Source: Zantedeschia hybrid cultivar (lineage: Eukaryota > Streptophyta > Magnoliopsida > Alismatales > Araceae). From it: DNA of 64,000 bases. Below, one piece after another: positions 11,443-23,600 of the stretch. The stretch lies in NCBI GenBank assembly GCA_030544215.1, contig JARZZO010000004.1:40971980-41035979 (forward strand), given 5' to 3'. Position numbers and translations under genes: made by a program. A model generated the notes under the pieces. That model had not been told where the DNA came from and searched no databases. It saw nothing but the letters and a program-made list of their open reading frames with translations. The number at the start of each line of letters is the position of its first letter. Positions within the stretch are counted from its first letter, which is position 1.

Positions 11443-13068
11443 GGTGCAAGGAATGAAATTTTTGCCATGCAGCCAGCACCCATCCAGGTTTCTTACATGG
11501 GCTTCCCTGGGACTACTGGAGCAGCTTACATTGATTATTTGGTCACTGATGAGGTGCTAGTCAAATGCATGTCTTCAAATTTTTATTTCTGTACTGTTCA
11601 GCATCATGATCAGCTTGTTTGTCTTTTCTTTGCAGTTTGTTTCTCCTTCACGATTTGCACATATATATTCAGAGAAGCTAGTTCATCTTCCACACTGTTA
11701 CTTTGTGAATGATTACAAACAGGTGGCATACAAATTTGTTGGTTCCATGCTCTACACGTGCTGTGACATCAATTCTTTTTGTACATTGTCAGATTAATTA
11801 TTTTGGTTACACTGTTTTTACAGCGCAATCGTGATGTCTTGGATCCTGTTTGTCATCACAAGAGATCTGATTATGGGCTGCCTGAAAATAAATTCATCTT
11901 TGCATGTTTCAACCAGTTGTACAAGATGGACCCGGAGATACTTGATACTTGGTGAGATTTTCTTAATTGCTTTATCTGTGAATCTAATCCATTAGCGCTT
12001 ACAAAAATTTTAGTTTTTATATTTGGACTGATCTGTTCCGTTTCTTTCAGGTGTAATATTCTCAAGCGTGTTCCAAACAGTGCACTTTGGTTGCTTAGGT
12101 TCCCAGCAGCGGGTGAGATGAGGCTTCGTGCATGTAAGTTGAGAACAAGCAGATGGTTTGCTACACTGTTTTCTATAGAATCCTGTTGTCATTTGTCATG
12201 AAAAAGGCTTTAAGTTTTTTTAACTCTCGTCTATTTTTTCTAGATGCGGCTGCACAAGGTGTGAGATCTGATCAAATCATATTTACTGATGTTGCTATGA
12301 AGAATGAACATATCAGACGAAGTGCTCTGGCTGACCTCTTTCTTGACACGTAGGCATCTTGTCTTTTGTTTTTTTCCTTTTCTTTTTCCTTAATCTTTGC
12401 ATATTTGAACATGTTCTTAAGTTATATATTTTTGTTAATCTGTGGGGCTCAGTCCATTGTGTAATGCTCATACCACTGGGACTGATGTTCTATGGGCTGG
12501 TTTGCCAATGGTGACACTTCCCCTTGAGAAGATGGCTACTAGAGTGGCCGGATCGCTGTGTCTTGCAACTGGAGTTGGAGAGGAGATGATTGTCAGCAGG
12601 TATAAATATTTGGTTGCTTATAATTTGCTTCTATTTCTTGTTGGATAGCAAATGCGAAGTATTCTCTGTTGTTCTTTGAAGCATGGAAAAATATGAAGAA
12701 AAGGCGGTTGCTTTGGCTGAAAACCGCCAAAGGCTTCAAGCACTGAAAAATAAACTGAAGGCGGCTCGAACTACCTGCCCACTGTTTGACACCACGCGTT
12801 GGGTAAGTTGGTAACTGAAACTCGTCACTTGAACTTTCTTCTGTCAACCATCTTTCATTTTCATTAGCATTTTTGTATCAGATTCATGATAGGGAATTAT
12901 TTGAAATTCCATACTGGCAAAATGTTGATACATTAATTGTGCTCGATGACTCAGGTGCGGAACTTGGAGAGGGCATATTTCAAAATGTGGAATTTGTATT
13001 GCTCAGACGGGCATCCACAGTCCTTTAAAGTGACAGAAAATGATTCTAACTTCCCATACGACGGATAA
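11443..13068 (+). CDS. SEC: O-GlcNAc transferase SECRET AGENT, C-terminal 8 exons (partial)
   Basis: Encodes the C-terminal catalytic half of a GT41 protein O-GlcNAc transferase, which transfers GlcNAc from UDP-GlcNAc to Ser/Thr of nuclear and cytosolic proteins. Exons: 11443-11553, 11636-11722, 11824-11951, 12051-12133, 12244-12349, 12453-12599, 12682-12802, 12955-13068. All have GT/AG junctions and compatible phases, giving 298 codons plus TAA with no stops. Recognised blocks: GARNEIFAMQPAPIQVSYMG, FNQLYKMDPE (its Lys matches the catalytic Lys842 of human OGT), NILKRVPNSALWLLRFP, CNAHTTGTDVLWAGLPM (nucleotide-sugar site), and a C-terminus ending FPYDG. The TPR repeats and N-terminal catalytic lobe are not visible upstream. 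Either the preceding intron exceeds 11 kb or the gene is 5'-truncated. SEC is preferred over SPINDLY because these blocks match the animal-OGT-like paralogue. Confidence 0.93.
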
Positions 13069-14170
13069 TTGGGGAAGTTCCTAAATAAATGCAAGAGTAC
13101 AGCAGCGGTAGCTTGATTATTTGAAAATGACATGCTGACTTGCAATTGTATACCATCAAGTCTCGCGGACGGAGTGTTCAATGGATGACAGCCCCCTGGA
13201 CACTTCCCTGCCCAGATGGGTTGATAGAGATAGGTATATATCCTCTCAGACATGTCTGTATAGTTTGTATCCTAATATAGTTAATAATATCCTTGAGTTG
13301 AACCTTGTTTGGTGACAAAATGTAGACACCAACCACAGATGTAATCACCCAACAATTTGATCACGTGGAGTTATTTGTTGGGTTGTCAACGATGAAAACT
13401 GTCTTCTGGAATGCGGGGGAATGCATATCATAAATTTACACCAGGCCTTCAACTGGTATTACCACATCTGCTCCGGGATCATATGCTTCATCTGGAAAGC
13501 GTAGCATTTTGAAGGTAGCTACATGCAACCTATGTCCGCCTCTTCTTTGCTAAGCTCTATTAGATAGTGCATACTGGTTCACCAAGCATGGGTGTGGAGA
13601 TGTTTGTTTTCCAAAATTTTCCATGTGGCCATGGTTGTGGCTTTGGCCCTAGGCATCAATGCAGACTGGACTTGGGCCAGGAGATAGTTGATTTGCCCTA
13701 GACGGGTATGTTTGGTGATGTAGAAGTGGATTTTGGTAAGTGCTGAACTTAGTAGTTTTTATGGATCAATGAAAGCAGTAGATTCCTGTCCTTTTGATGG
13801 TCGTGGACACGGCTTTCCTAAATTATTGATTTACTGTCGGAAACTTGGATCCCCCCCCCCCTTGCTCATTCGCTTAGCCTTTGCTTGTGCAAGTGATTGT
13901 ATAATGCGTATGTCTTGTTTGGCTGCAATTTATAACTGGTTTTTAGCAAGTATACGGCTGCTGCAGAGGTTATTGTGCAATAATCACTAAACCAAATGTG
14001 TTCGCAAGAATATCATTTCTATATGCTGTTGTTCGTCTCTGTTGATGTTCTGATTTTGTTTTGATGAACTGAATAACTGTTATGGCTGCTCCCATTCTTC
14101 GCGTCTCCACCTCTCCCAATCTCTTCTTTTGTGCGAAGAGTTTCGAATTGCCGATGGAAGAGCGGCAGAC
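13069..14170. other. SEC 3' flank; no gene recognised
   Basis: Follows the SEC stop codon and presumably includes the 3' UTR, though no unambiguous polyadenylation signal could be chosen. The short open frames (for example 13733-13990) show no family motif. A C homopolymer lies at about 13852-13861. Confidence 0.5.
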
Positions 14171-16351
14171 TATAACACCCCCAGGGTCCAGATCCAATTG
14201 TACCATTTTCGATGAAATTATCATGATCATCTGGTTTCAATTTATTCAAATGAATGATTCCAACATTTATTGATTCTAACAATTGATTGCAGATGAAATT
14301 TGGAGATGGTATAACAATCTACGTACATAGCGGATGAGGGGTATGATTTAATAAGGCAAATTATTATGACATGTCAACCGTTGCATAAACAAATCAAATA
14401 TCATAACCGTAGCAGAAGTCCTACATAAGATCGAATTTTAATCTCTCACTAAATAATAGATAAACTTTTCAAACTCGCTAACCCTCATAATACATCAAAT
14501 TATAAACTAACCTATTATATTAGGTGTACCGAAGGAAAAATATTTGAATATCAAACCAAAACGTCAAAACAATGAATTATCGCTCAATCTTGATATTCAA
14601 ATCACTATTCATCATATTTTCACTCTGTTCACATCTCCTGAAAAGTGATTAGCAACTTAATGGATATCAAAATTAATAATATATATTTGTAAATCAATAT
14701 ATAGGTATATTTTATGGCGAAATGTTTATATGGATGTGAAATCAAATTGAAGTTATGTGAGTAGCCTATCTTATAGTTGATCTTTAACATACAAAGAGAT
14801 TTATATCACGTATCATGTAATGTAAATTCACATGCCATAAAACATAGTGACACTTTAGACTCAAGGCGTATAGACAAATCGAGATGAATATGATGAACAT
14901 ATAAGAATCGAAGGAGATATGTAAGCTAAATAAATACACATGAATATGATATAATAGGACGTATGTTATGGACATGCACTCGAAATACATATATTAAAGT
15001 ACTAATGCAATACCACTAATGTTTTAGCTATTTCAGAATATAGGATCACCTACATTAAGAGTTTAACATGGTATCACATAAAAATAAATCAACCTTGCTT
15101 ATTCACACAAATTACAACATAAGGGGGGCCATGCATAAATATACCAAAGAACTTATGTAATAACACTAAAGGCTTGACTACCGTGGAACCACGACTCACC
15201 TCTCCTATATACTTACTATTCGGAGTCTAACTTTATCAATTTTACTTGCTTCTCTTGAGACATATATTATCCTATTTAATAAGTATGCTTATACTAAAAT
15301 TGAGTCTTGCATCTTTTTTGGCATTGTCCAATTCACATATGTTTTAATAATTCATGAGACATAAATCAAATATGATCGAATTCATACAGAGTGCATACAT
15401 TAACATACGATGCATTTCAAAGTATGGTCCAAACAACTATAAATCAATTTCAAGAGATCAAATGGATTATTCTAAAAGTGTGATATTGATTTTATAAAAT
15501 TTTGGAGTAATTCCTATTTATAGATATTTATGTCAAAGAAAATGGACAGAAATTTAGGTGAATAATTTTGAAATTTTTTTAAATTTTCAAGATAATTCGA
15601 AAACATGTTGCAAAGGTTAAAAATAATGTGTGGAGTTAAGGTCTTGCATCATATATACTTAGAAAGAAGTCAAAGGTGTCAAAGAAGTAACAAATAGGCA
15701 TTGGATGCCATTCAGGCATGTCGTGTTGACACTCTGGGTGTGCTGTTGACACCCTAAAAGCTCTACTAGAGTTCTGGGTGAGTAGTGTCGACACCTTAAA
15801 GTTGCACTAGATATTGGGTGAGTAGTGTGGACACCTGGAGTATTGGTGTCAACATTACCAAAGAAAACAATAATGAGAATATTTTTTTCTGTTTTTATTG
15901 CATCCTACACATGAAAACTAGTCAAATAAATAATGCTGAAATAGAATAACTCCAAAGTAAAGATCCATACCTCAGAAAATTCTAAAATTTTTATAGTAGG
16001 TCACACTCTATTATTATGATTTTCTAAAAAAAATCAAAATTTGTTTGATTTTAAAAAATAGTTTTCTGATTTTTTCAGGTTTTATGTTAATGAAACTATC
16101 TAACTCAAAACTCAAATTAAAATCCTAATCATGGTCACCTAAAATTGAAAATACCAATTTTTTTATATTTTCCACGAAAATTTCTATTTTTACCACATTT
16201 TCTCCAGGTTTCAAATTTTTTAGAATTCCCAGCACACCCCTCCTTTATTGGAATTTTCTCTTTTTTATTACTGCACAGAAAAATAAAAAAAATGTTAATA
16301 ATCAAATATATACATAAAGCAAGAGATCGGCATAAAAATCAATCAAAAACA
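14171..16351. other. AT-rich non-coding stretch, probable decayed TE interior
   Basis: No gene. The segment is AT-rich and lies just inside the PBS of the Athila-like LTR at 16375, so part of it may be that element's gutted interior. At 15710-15850 a degenerate repeat contains several copies of GTGTYGACACC/TTGACACCCT, including two related blocks around GGGTGAGTAGTGTSGACACC. Confidence 0.45.
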
Positions 16352-16369
16352 TCCCTGGCAATGGCGCCA
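16352..16369 (-). promoter_or_regulatory. primer binding site, tRNA-Asp type
   Basis: The minus strand reads TGGCGCCATTGCCAGGGA, a one- to two-base variant of the tRNA-Asp-complementary PBS used by Athila-type gypsy elements. A 5-nt spacer separates it from the LTR start at 16375. The intact Athila-type element at 51956-51978 has the same spacing. Confidence 0.7.
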
Positions 16370-16374
16370 AAAGT

Positions 16375-18111
16375 TGATGTGATTGTGATGATCGTTATAT
16401 TCAACACCGTTCATTCAATCTTAACTAACCGCACTCGAAAGAAAATGATGATCAATTACTTAGGAGTCCGGGTCGATTCACATAGATGTTTTAACTGATT
16501 TAGATGTAATGTAAAGTTTTTAGAAGAAAATGGATGACAAATTTGATTTTTATTGTATTTTACACTTAACTAACAAATCTATCTAGTGCAATCTAAAAAT
16601 CTGGACGAATAGAAAACTAGCCTACTGATGTAACTGCGAGCATTCTTCCTACATAACTCCGAATTAGATCAAACAAATTGCAGTAGTTAGAGGGATGAGC
16701 TAGCTACAAAACAAGACTAGTTTAACTCAATTTAGAGAATGTTTGACAGATAAAATGATGCACGCAACAGACACTGTGCGAAACTAGATCTGCAGAACTT
16801 GAAGAAGAGATTAGAAAAAAGAAATAACCGTTTACATGAAGATTTAAATATTAAACAACTAATACAAAGAATGTACTTCTAGTTACAAAAATAGAGTTGC
16901 AATAACACAACAAAAACTAAATAAATCTAATTGTAAGAAGCACGGGAAAAGAAGCCATTGAGTTTCCACTGTCCCAGGCAGGTGGAGAAGGTCCAACAAT
17001 GATGGCGTCCATAGCTACTTCGTGGAGGAGGTGTGGCAGCACTCGAATTGCTAGTTGGTGAAGCAGATCGCAACAAAAGAGAAGGAGAAAGGAGAGAGCG
17101 AGAGGAAGATGAGAGTATGAGAGAGAGAAGGTGGGTTACTGTAACACGGACACTGTAGCTATAGTACCCCTGCTATAGTAAGAGAGAAGGGAGAGAATAA
17201 TGAGAAGGGAGGATGGGGCCATCCCACCCCTTGATGGTCTTTTATGAGAGTAGTTTAGGGTTTTAAAAAATGAAAGGTTGAGATGTGCCCATGGAGAATG
17301 AAGGATGGAGATTAAAAAGGGGATGAGATGGAAAAGGTGGAGGAGAAGATTAGGGCCGGTCATCCCTAGGTGCTTGCCAATCTTGATCCTTAAATCAAGG
17401 ATCTCTCTCCTTGATTTAAGGATCAAGAGTGACTCTCTTTTTGAATTTGAATTTTCTTCTAAGGAAAGAGGGCCAGCTAGGAGGGAATGAAAGGGGTGGC
17501 CAGGGCTGCTGGTGAGAGGGGCACATGGCTCTAGGGTTTCTCTCTTATCCCTCAAATGACATTCATATCCCTGTGAATCTTTATTTTGCAAAATTAAATT
17601 ATTCTTGCGCCTGCTCGGATTCGATCCTTGGTCACCAACTTATTGCAATGTTTAACCAACTGGGCCATTTGCTTCATATGTCTTAAACACAGAGAACAAT
17701 CATGAAGCATCTTAGGGTTCTCATCTTGTCCTTCCATTGACATAAATGCCCTTGCCTTATCTATGCATTCTTCTCAATCCCCTTGCACGTAAAAATATGT
17801 GCACTTTAGTCCTTGTAAATTATGAAATTTAGTACATGGATTATCAAAATCACGCAATTATGCATAGAGTATTTATTTAAATGCACATTAAGGTTTTCAT
17901 GTTTCCATCATGCCCATGTGTATGAAAAATTACATTTAAATCCCTAAAACATGTTAAAGTGCATTGACATGCAATTTTCATATAAAATGACATTGTTTTT
18001 TACCAAAATTTCTAGACTAATTTGACCATCATTTCTTGTTAATTTGCACATAAACCATTGGTAAATACTTGAAAATATCCTTAAAACATAAAATTGTGCA
18101 TTTATTAATCA
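16375..18111 (-). mobile_element. Athila-like 5' LTR (element otherwise incomplete)
   Basis: Starts TGATGTGATTGTGATG directly beside the PBS and ends ATTTATTAATCA. It shares the plan of the intact Athila-type LTR at 51979-53986: an AT-rich head, a GA-rich block with leader (about 16920-17130), a GATTCGATCCTTGGTCACC-like block near 17630, and a TATAC/ATTTA-rich tail. The matching 3' LTR was not found to the left, so the element is truncated or gutted. A 151-codon minus-strand frame at 17136-17591 lies inside the LTR and is not considered a gene. Confidence 0.55.
17381..17428. repeat. perfect 21-bp hairpin
   Basis: The arm TCTTGATCCTTAAATCAAGG plus A (17381-17401) is exactly inverted at 17408-17428, with the 6-nt loop TCTCTC between. 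It sits inside the Athila-like LTR. Confidence 0.9.
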
Positions 18112-18267
18112 CCTTATCTTTGCGCTCCTTAGGTGAGGGGTAATATTTTTCTCAACATTCTTGATCTCCTCTACCTTTTTTCCTTCAATCTATTGAGCCA
18201 ATAAACCTCATTTTTTTGGATTCACTCTTCTTTCAAAATTTGGAACCCTAGACCATCGAAATCAAAA
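18112..18267. other. 5' flank/leader of the transposon-protein pseudogene
   Basis: A short pyrimidine-rich stretch between the Athila-like LTR and the ATG at 18268. The start context AAAAATGG is favourable for plant translation. Confidence 0.4.
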
Positions 18268-18341
18268 ATGGCCGCACCAGCAGCTCAGGGTATACACGAA
18301 GTGGGAGGTGTAGCAGTGGCACCAGGGGCCAACAGGGTCCA
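18268..18341 (+). pseudogene. plant-transposon-protein-like ORF, first 25 codons (split by copia)
   Basis: Begins MAAPAAQGIHEVGGV and runs open to the copia insertion. Its last five bases, GTCCA, are duplicated after the element at 27542-27546. When the insertion is ignored the frame continues directly into the coding remnant at 27547 (ASIDEYQWFLAAST). This shows that the copia element entered a once-open reading frame. Confidence 0.75.
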
Positions 18342-19933
18342 TGTTGGGATCCGAGCGGGACGCGAAGAACGCAGCGGAAGCAATAAAAAATATCCCGCCT
18401 GATGCCCACTGATCCGATTCGGGACGAAATATGACAAAATCGAAAAACAAATGGGATGATCAAATCACCGTGCGCAGATTCGAATCCGCTTCCGTCTTGG
18501 TTCCGTCGAAGTGATGCCGCGAGCCGCACAAACGTCAGGCCTCCAACGGTATCCACGCGATCCTCCGCGGTGGTTCGTCTTCGCTCCCTCGTCCCGATCA
18601 GCTCGCTTGCTGAAGATCTGTCGCCGCAATGATGTCCGAAAACCCGCGAACGGGAATTCCCGACTTTTGGGAATCGCCCGTGGTAGAGACGGAAACTGTC
18701 ATGGCGCCTCGAGAGGGGCGCCTAGAGGAGGAGGAGAGAGAAAGGGGGGATGGCCAACATGGGGAAACCCTGGAGCTTGGCCCAAGGTTTCTCAACAGCG
18801 CGTATATATATTAAGTCGGCACGACTTTTCACAAAAGTCTCCGAGTTAATATAAATCCCACTTAAACACCACTGACTGAGAATTTACTTGCGTGTGACCC
18901 TCTAGGCCCATTAACCAGTTCGGTTTTCAGTCCGTTAAGTCCAATAACTAGTTATTGACTCATTATAATTAATTAATATCTAGATATTAACTAATTACTT
19001 AACCGAATTAACATCTCATGTAAATTCGATCGGACTTCCCATCAAGTTGGGTGCCAAGCAACACTGCATGATCTCGGAAGGTAATGGGGTTCAGCAACCC
19101 ACTCATAGAACTTGTCCGTCCACAGTTACCACGTGGCTATAATCCTTCTTTCGCACAATGCTCCTGAGTTAACCTAGGGTATGGTCAGCTGTCAAACCCT
19201 AAATAGTCAACTCATTTGAATCAAACTCCGCTGTACAATATCCAAAAACATCTTACATCTTTTCGGATATTGTTTCTGCTTTGGCCAAAGACTCTTGCGG
19301 ATCTATTCTAGAGCATTCTCTATCCAGTTATCTGAGAGCGAACGATCCTTTATTGAACACACAATCACCTTCGTAGGTCTTCCGCTGGATCCGATCCTTG
19401 ACTATTAGAGATCCCATGGATAGGGATTCGTAGGTCAAGGTCAAAGTCTAGAAGTCCACTGACAAGATGTCTTTGGTGTCTCAAGTCCAAGGATCAACCA
19501 CGCCACTGTGACGATGAATCAAGCCGATTGATAGTCAGGTAAATTACCATTTAACGATTCATGTCGGATCAGTTCAGTGAACTCATTTCCCAATGAGCAC
19601 CTACAGGTTTACCATTGTATCTCCACACAAATAAGTAACGAGATCAGTCATCCTCATTATATGAGCTGGAATAACCTGTACTAGTCTTACCGGATGTTTG
19701 ATGTCCTTCTCAAATATCCTACGACTAGGAACAATTGAGAATATGTGTTTATAAGTCATCAGTCTCATTATTATGATCTCATCATAATCTAATGACTATT
19801 ACACACATTCATGGACTTCATTATGCGTAATTACAAATATGCCAATATACATAATGAATTTAATGTCATTTATTAGTGAACCAAATTGAAATAGGTGTCT
19901 TATAATTGGCTTAGAGGACACCTATATCCATCA
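18342..19933 (-). repeat. copia 3' LTR (1592 bp)
   Basis: Plus-strand text runs from TGTTGGGATCCGAGCGGG to CCTATATCCATCA. It matches 25955-27541 along its whole length, with scattered mostly transition differences. An open frame inside (18511-18849) recurs in the partner LTR and is a property of the LTR. Confidence 0.93.
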
Positions 19934-19943
19934 ATCTCCCACA
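19934..19943 (-). promoter_or_regulatory. copia polypurine tract
   Basis: The minus strand reads TGTGGGAGAT directly before the 3' LTR start TGATGGATATAGG. This is the expected site of plus-strand priming. Confidence 0.7.
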
Positions 19944-20699
19944 TGGACTCAAGCCAATCACCTTCGCATTTGATCTCCATCAAATCTAGGTGATGCTCAC
20001 ATAAAGTCTGTGACTAAGACTTGGTCAGGGATCTGCTAAATTATCTACAGATGGAATATTTTCTATTATGTCATTTTCTCTTAATCCTATGTCTCTAAAC
20101 TTGTGAAAGAGCCTCATAATGTTCTACAACTTCTGATGAGACCATGGCTCGACCGAAAAATTGATCGCTCTCACTGTTGTCCTACAACAACGAGACTTTA
20201 TCAGAGACATTTTAGAACCACATCTAGTTCAGGGATGAATTTTTTCATCCATAATATTTCAATAACAATATCACTTGTTTATGTCGTCATCTTAATATTG
20301 AGTTCTGGGTTGGAACCTTTTCAATCTATTCCTTTCTTATTAGAAAGTTAAACCCAATATTTGACTTAAAATTTGAGTCAGTGTGACCTCATAGTTTCAA
20401 ATCATCATCTCCATATACATGAGTGCATCCTTAGTACTTCTCAAGTGCTTAGTAATGTGTTTCACTTCTTTTTATTAAGGTTTCTCTATATCCTTTAAGA
20501 AACTTTTTCCTTAAAGAAATAAATTTCATATTTCAACAATTGAGACTTATTATGAAATTTATGCCAAACGTTTTGACATACATGTCAATGTATATACCCA
20601 CCGATCTATCTTAATAGATTCGTATTTCCAATACGTAGGATGTTATAACCAAACCTATTATAGAGGAAAACATGGTTAATAATACTTTTACTGATAGTA

Positions 20700-21130
20700 A
20701 TATCCTGATGTCATTCTCAATGCTTTGATGTATTATCACAAAGCATTACTAAAACGACCGTACTCCCACTGTCCTCTTTGAACACACACAGTCCGTGATC
20801 ATTCTTAATGATTACATAATATTTGACCATTAAGTCAAAAACTCTTATTATAACTTTGGGAAGCTTTAGTTTGATTCAAATAGATTTTTGAAATCATAAC
20901 TTGCTTCCTGGATATTCTAAAAGTTTTAAAAGTGTATCATATACATCTCTTCCTTAGTCACATTGAGAGAACACTTTTCATATCCAACTGTCATTATCTC
21001 ATCATTATGATAAGCAGTATTGGCAAGTAGAATTCTAGTAAACTTATTAATGGTAACCATTGAGAAAAACTTGTCTAAGTCAATATTTTGACATTGACTA
21101 TTTCCTTCAGTTTACTATATAAGTTTTAAG
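20700..21130 (-). pseudogene. copia reverse transcriptase trace
   Basis: Minus-strand frames around stops give pieces aligned in order with copia RT. NIDLDKFFSMVTINKFTRIL matches the region of GIDY..TFSPV. Then come EEMYMIHF, EASYDFKNLF (the LKQA.R.W block) and IKNDHGLCVFKEDSGSTVV (the CVYK...SG block). The strongly degraded -DD- motif lies just after. No codon run is long enough to be functional. Confidence 0.7.
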
Positions 21131-23600
21131 TAGCCCATTTATGTTAATCTTCATTCTGAAGATTTATTTGCTTTCGGTACAATACCTTTTAGCAATATTA
21201 TCAAGTTCTGAACTCAATAATAGTTACGGACTATGGCTTAGAATTCTTAACTTCTTGTCATTCTCAAAGTTGTAATAACAGAGAGCATCATCATAGATTT
21301 TAGATCATAATCTATATTTTTGCGCCTCTCTCATTTTGCTAAATCTGATATGTCAAACATATCCTTCTAGTCACTCAGAGAGTCTCAAAAATCTATGAAG
21401 CTCTCTAATGTGTGTTATGAGTGGTTCCAAACAACTAAAGATTATCTAATAATCTTGTATTAATTTATGAGTCTAAAACATCTTCTAGTTTTATCAGTTC
21501 CCACTGTCTTCTCTAAGGATATATTCCTCTTCATAGAAGACAGCTTTCAGGACGATAATTATTTCATTATCGCCTGCCCAATAAATGTAATGTCTAAATT
21601 CTTTGAACATTTCACAAATTCACACCAGGGTAAAACTTGATTTTAAAATCATGTCTGTTTATAATTCACATCTCATATGAATTATTTTATTTCCATATCT
21701 TATATGGATTCATAGTGACTTATTTGGAACCATTTGTAAAGTATAGACATCTAACGTTCATACTCATATTCAAAAGGATATAAGAATTAGGCAAATCTTA
21801 TTATGTATTGCAACATATCTTAATAAGGTGCAATTCCTCATTCTATCATATTACTATGATGTACAATGAGGATTAATCGAGTGAGGATACAATTATCCTT
21901 TTAATGATTTTGTGTGAATCATATACTAAGTATTAATTTCTTTGATCAAATCAAAGAATTCTAATACTTCATTTTGATCTTATACCTTAATCTCTCAGAT
22001 GCATTTAACTTGTACTTTAGCAAGTACATACAGTTGAATCATTCAAAGAGTAAACTAATAAGGTAAGTCAATAGAAGTGATTATCTTTGACCTTAAAAGG
22101 ATATTGAGCTGTTTACATCAGTATGTATTAGCACCAATAATTTCTTATTGTAAATCATGTGTACAATACCATAGATAATCAGGATTCATACAGTTCATTT
22201 ATATAGGAGACTTGTGAACATTCATCACATGAAATGTCACATCAAGAATTTATAGTGCATTGACCGATTTTAAAATCATATCGAACAACTATTATTTCTT
22301 CCCAGTCAATGTTATTCACTTTTATAATTCTTGATATCTTATGAAACTAAATAACAATTATTCAGTTTCATATTAAACTCCTACATATATGTAAAGGTTT
22401 ACTGTCTAACAGTAACCTATGCATATCTTGAACAATTGTTGAGTCTAACTCAACATTTACATTTTCTCGATTTCCTTTTACTTGTCTAAGTCTGCATACT
22501 ATCGCAGATCTGAGAATTATTTCCAATATCTTATATTGGATACGCTAATTCTCCAATAGATATGCAAAAGTTGATAATAAGAATATATGAGATTTCTTTC
22601 AAGTTTCATATTCATTTTACCTTTATTAATATCCTTATATTGGTCGCAGTGGGAGAACTGTTACTTCTTTATCTCAGCTGACTTTTCTTTATCCTTTTCA
22701 GGTATGGGTTCGACTATTTAAGATCTTACCTCTTGTCTTTCTCAAAGGCACACTATGAATATCTCTTCTTCTTGGTCTATCCAAGTAAGAGATTTCATGA
22801 CAATTGATTAGGATAGTGACTTTCACTTGGCTCTGAAGATATTCTTCAAAGTTTTCCAGTCAATCTGAATATGAGAAGTATTGGCATCCAATATGCCAAA
22901 TCTTGAATTAATAGATGACATTTCAGTAAACGATAGAAATAACGTGATTTAAGCAGATAGTTCTTATAATTCAATTATGGTCTTTTATCTTAAATTATTT
23001 TTCTATATTATTCGACAGACTGTATAACCTTCAGGTATACAAAATGGGAGACTTCGACGGTCTCCTAGTGAGGATCAGAATCTCTAAGAATCATAATATG
23101 ACCTCAGGTAAACACATAGTATCACACCATTATCTTACAGCAACCATCTCATAATAATTGCAACTCCTTGCAATATCTGATCTTATTTAGGCTCCCAGGT
23201 CTTTAATGGTCCCGAGTAAACAGTAGACCATTATCCATGGTCTAAACTTTACCATCAATACGTGACAGAGTAGAGTAAGAATGTAGCTCTCGGGTAAACG
23301 CGAGGATAGCTACACCGTTCCTCTATTTCAATCTTAAGGCATCATGATGCCATAGTTAATAGTCCTTTCATCAGATGGTGGCAGATATTGGGCAAACATA
23401 TAGAAATTGCCATCATTGAATCAAGTCCTAAAAACTATATTGATGGAGAGCTATGCGGTGCATTCTCAATGACTCGTATTCCAGTTTAGACTTTATGTTA
23501 AAGGTTTTGTTTATGTTAAGTTGGTCTCATCTTAGGTGATAGTTTATAAATATATCGTATATATTTAACTATACCTAGATATTAGCAATCGATTCATAAT
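21131..23600. other. copia interior, degraded
   Basis: Presumed remnant of integrase, protease and gag. I could not recognise individual domains. No repeats stand out. Confidence 0.4.

Noticed and set aside
17136..17591. 151-codon minus-strand frame
   Set aside because: Lies inside an LTR, spans a perfect hairpin, and has no recognised domain.
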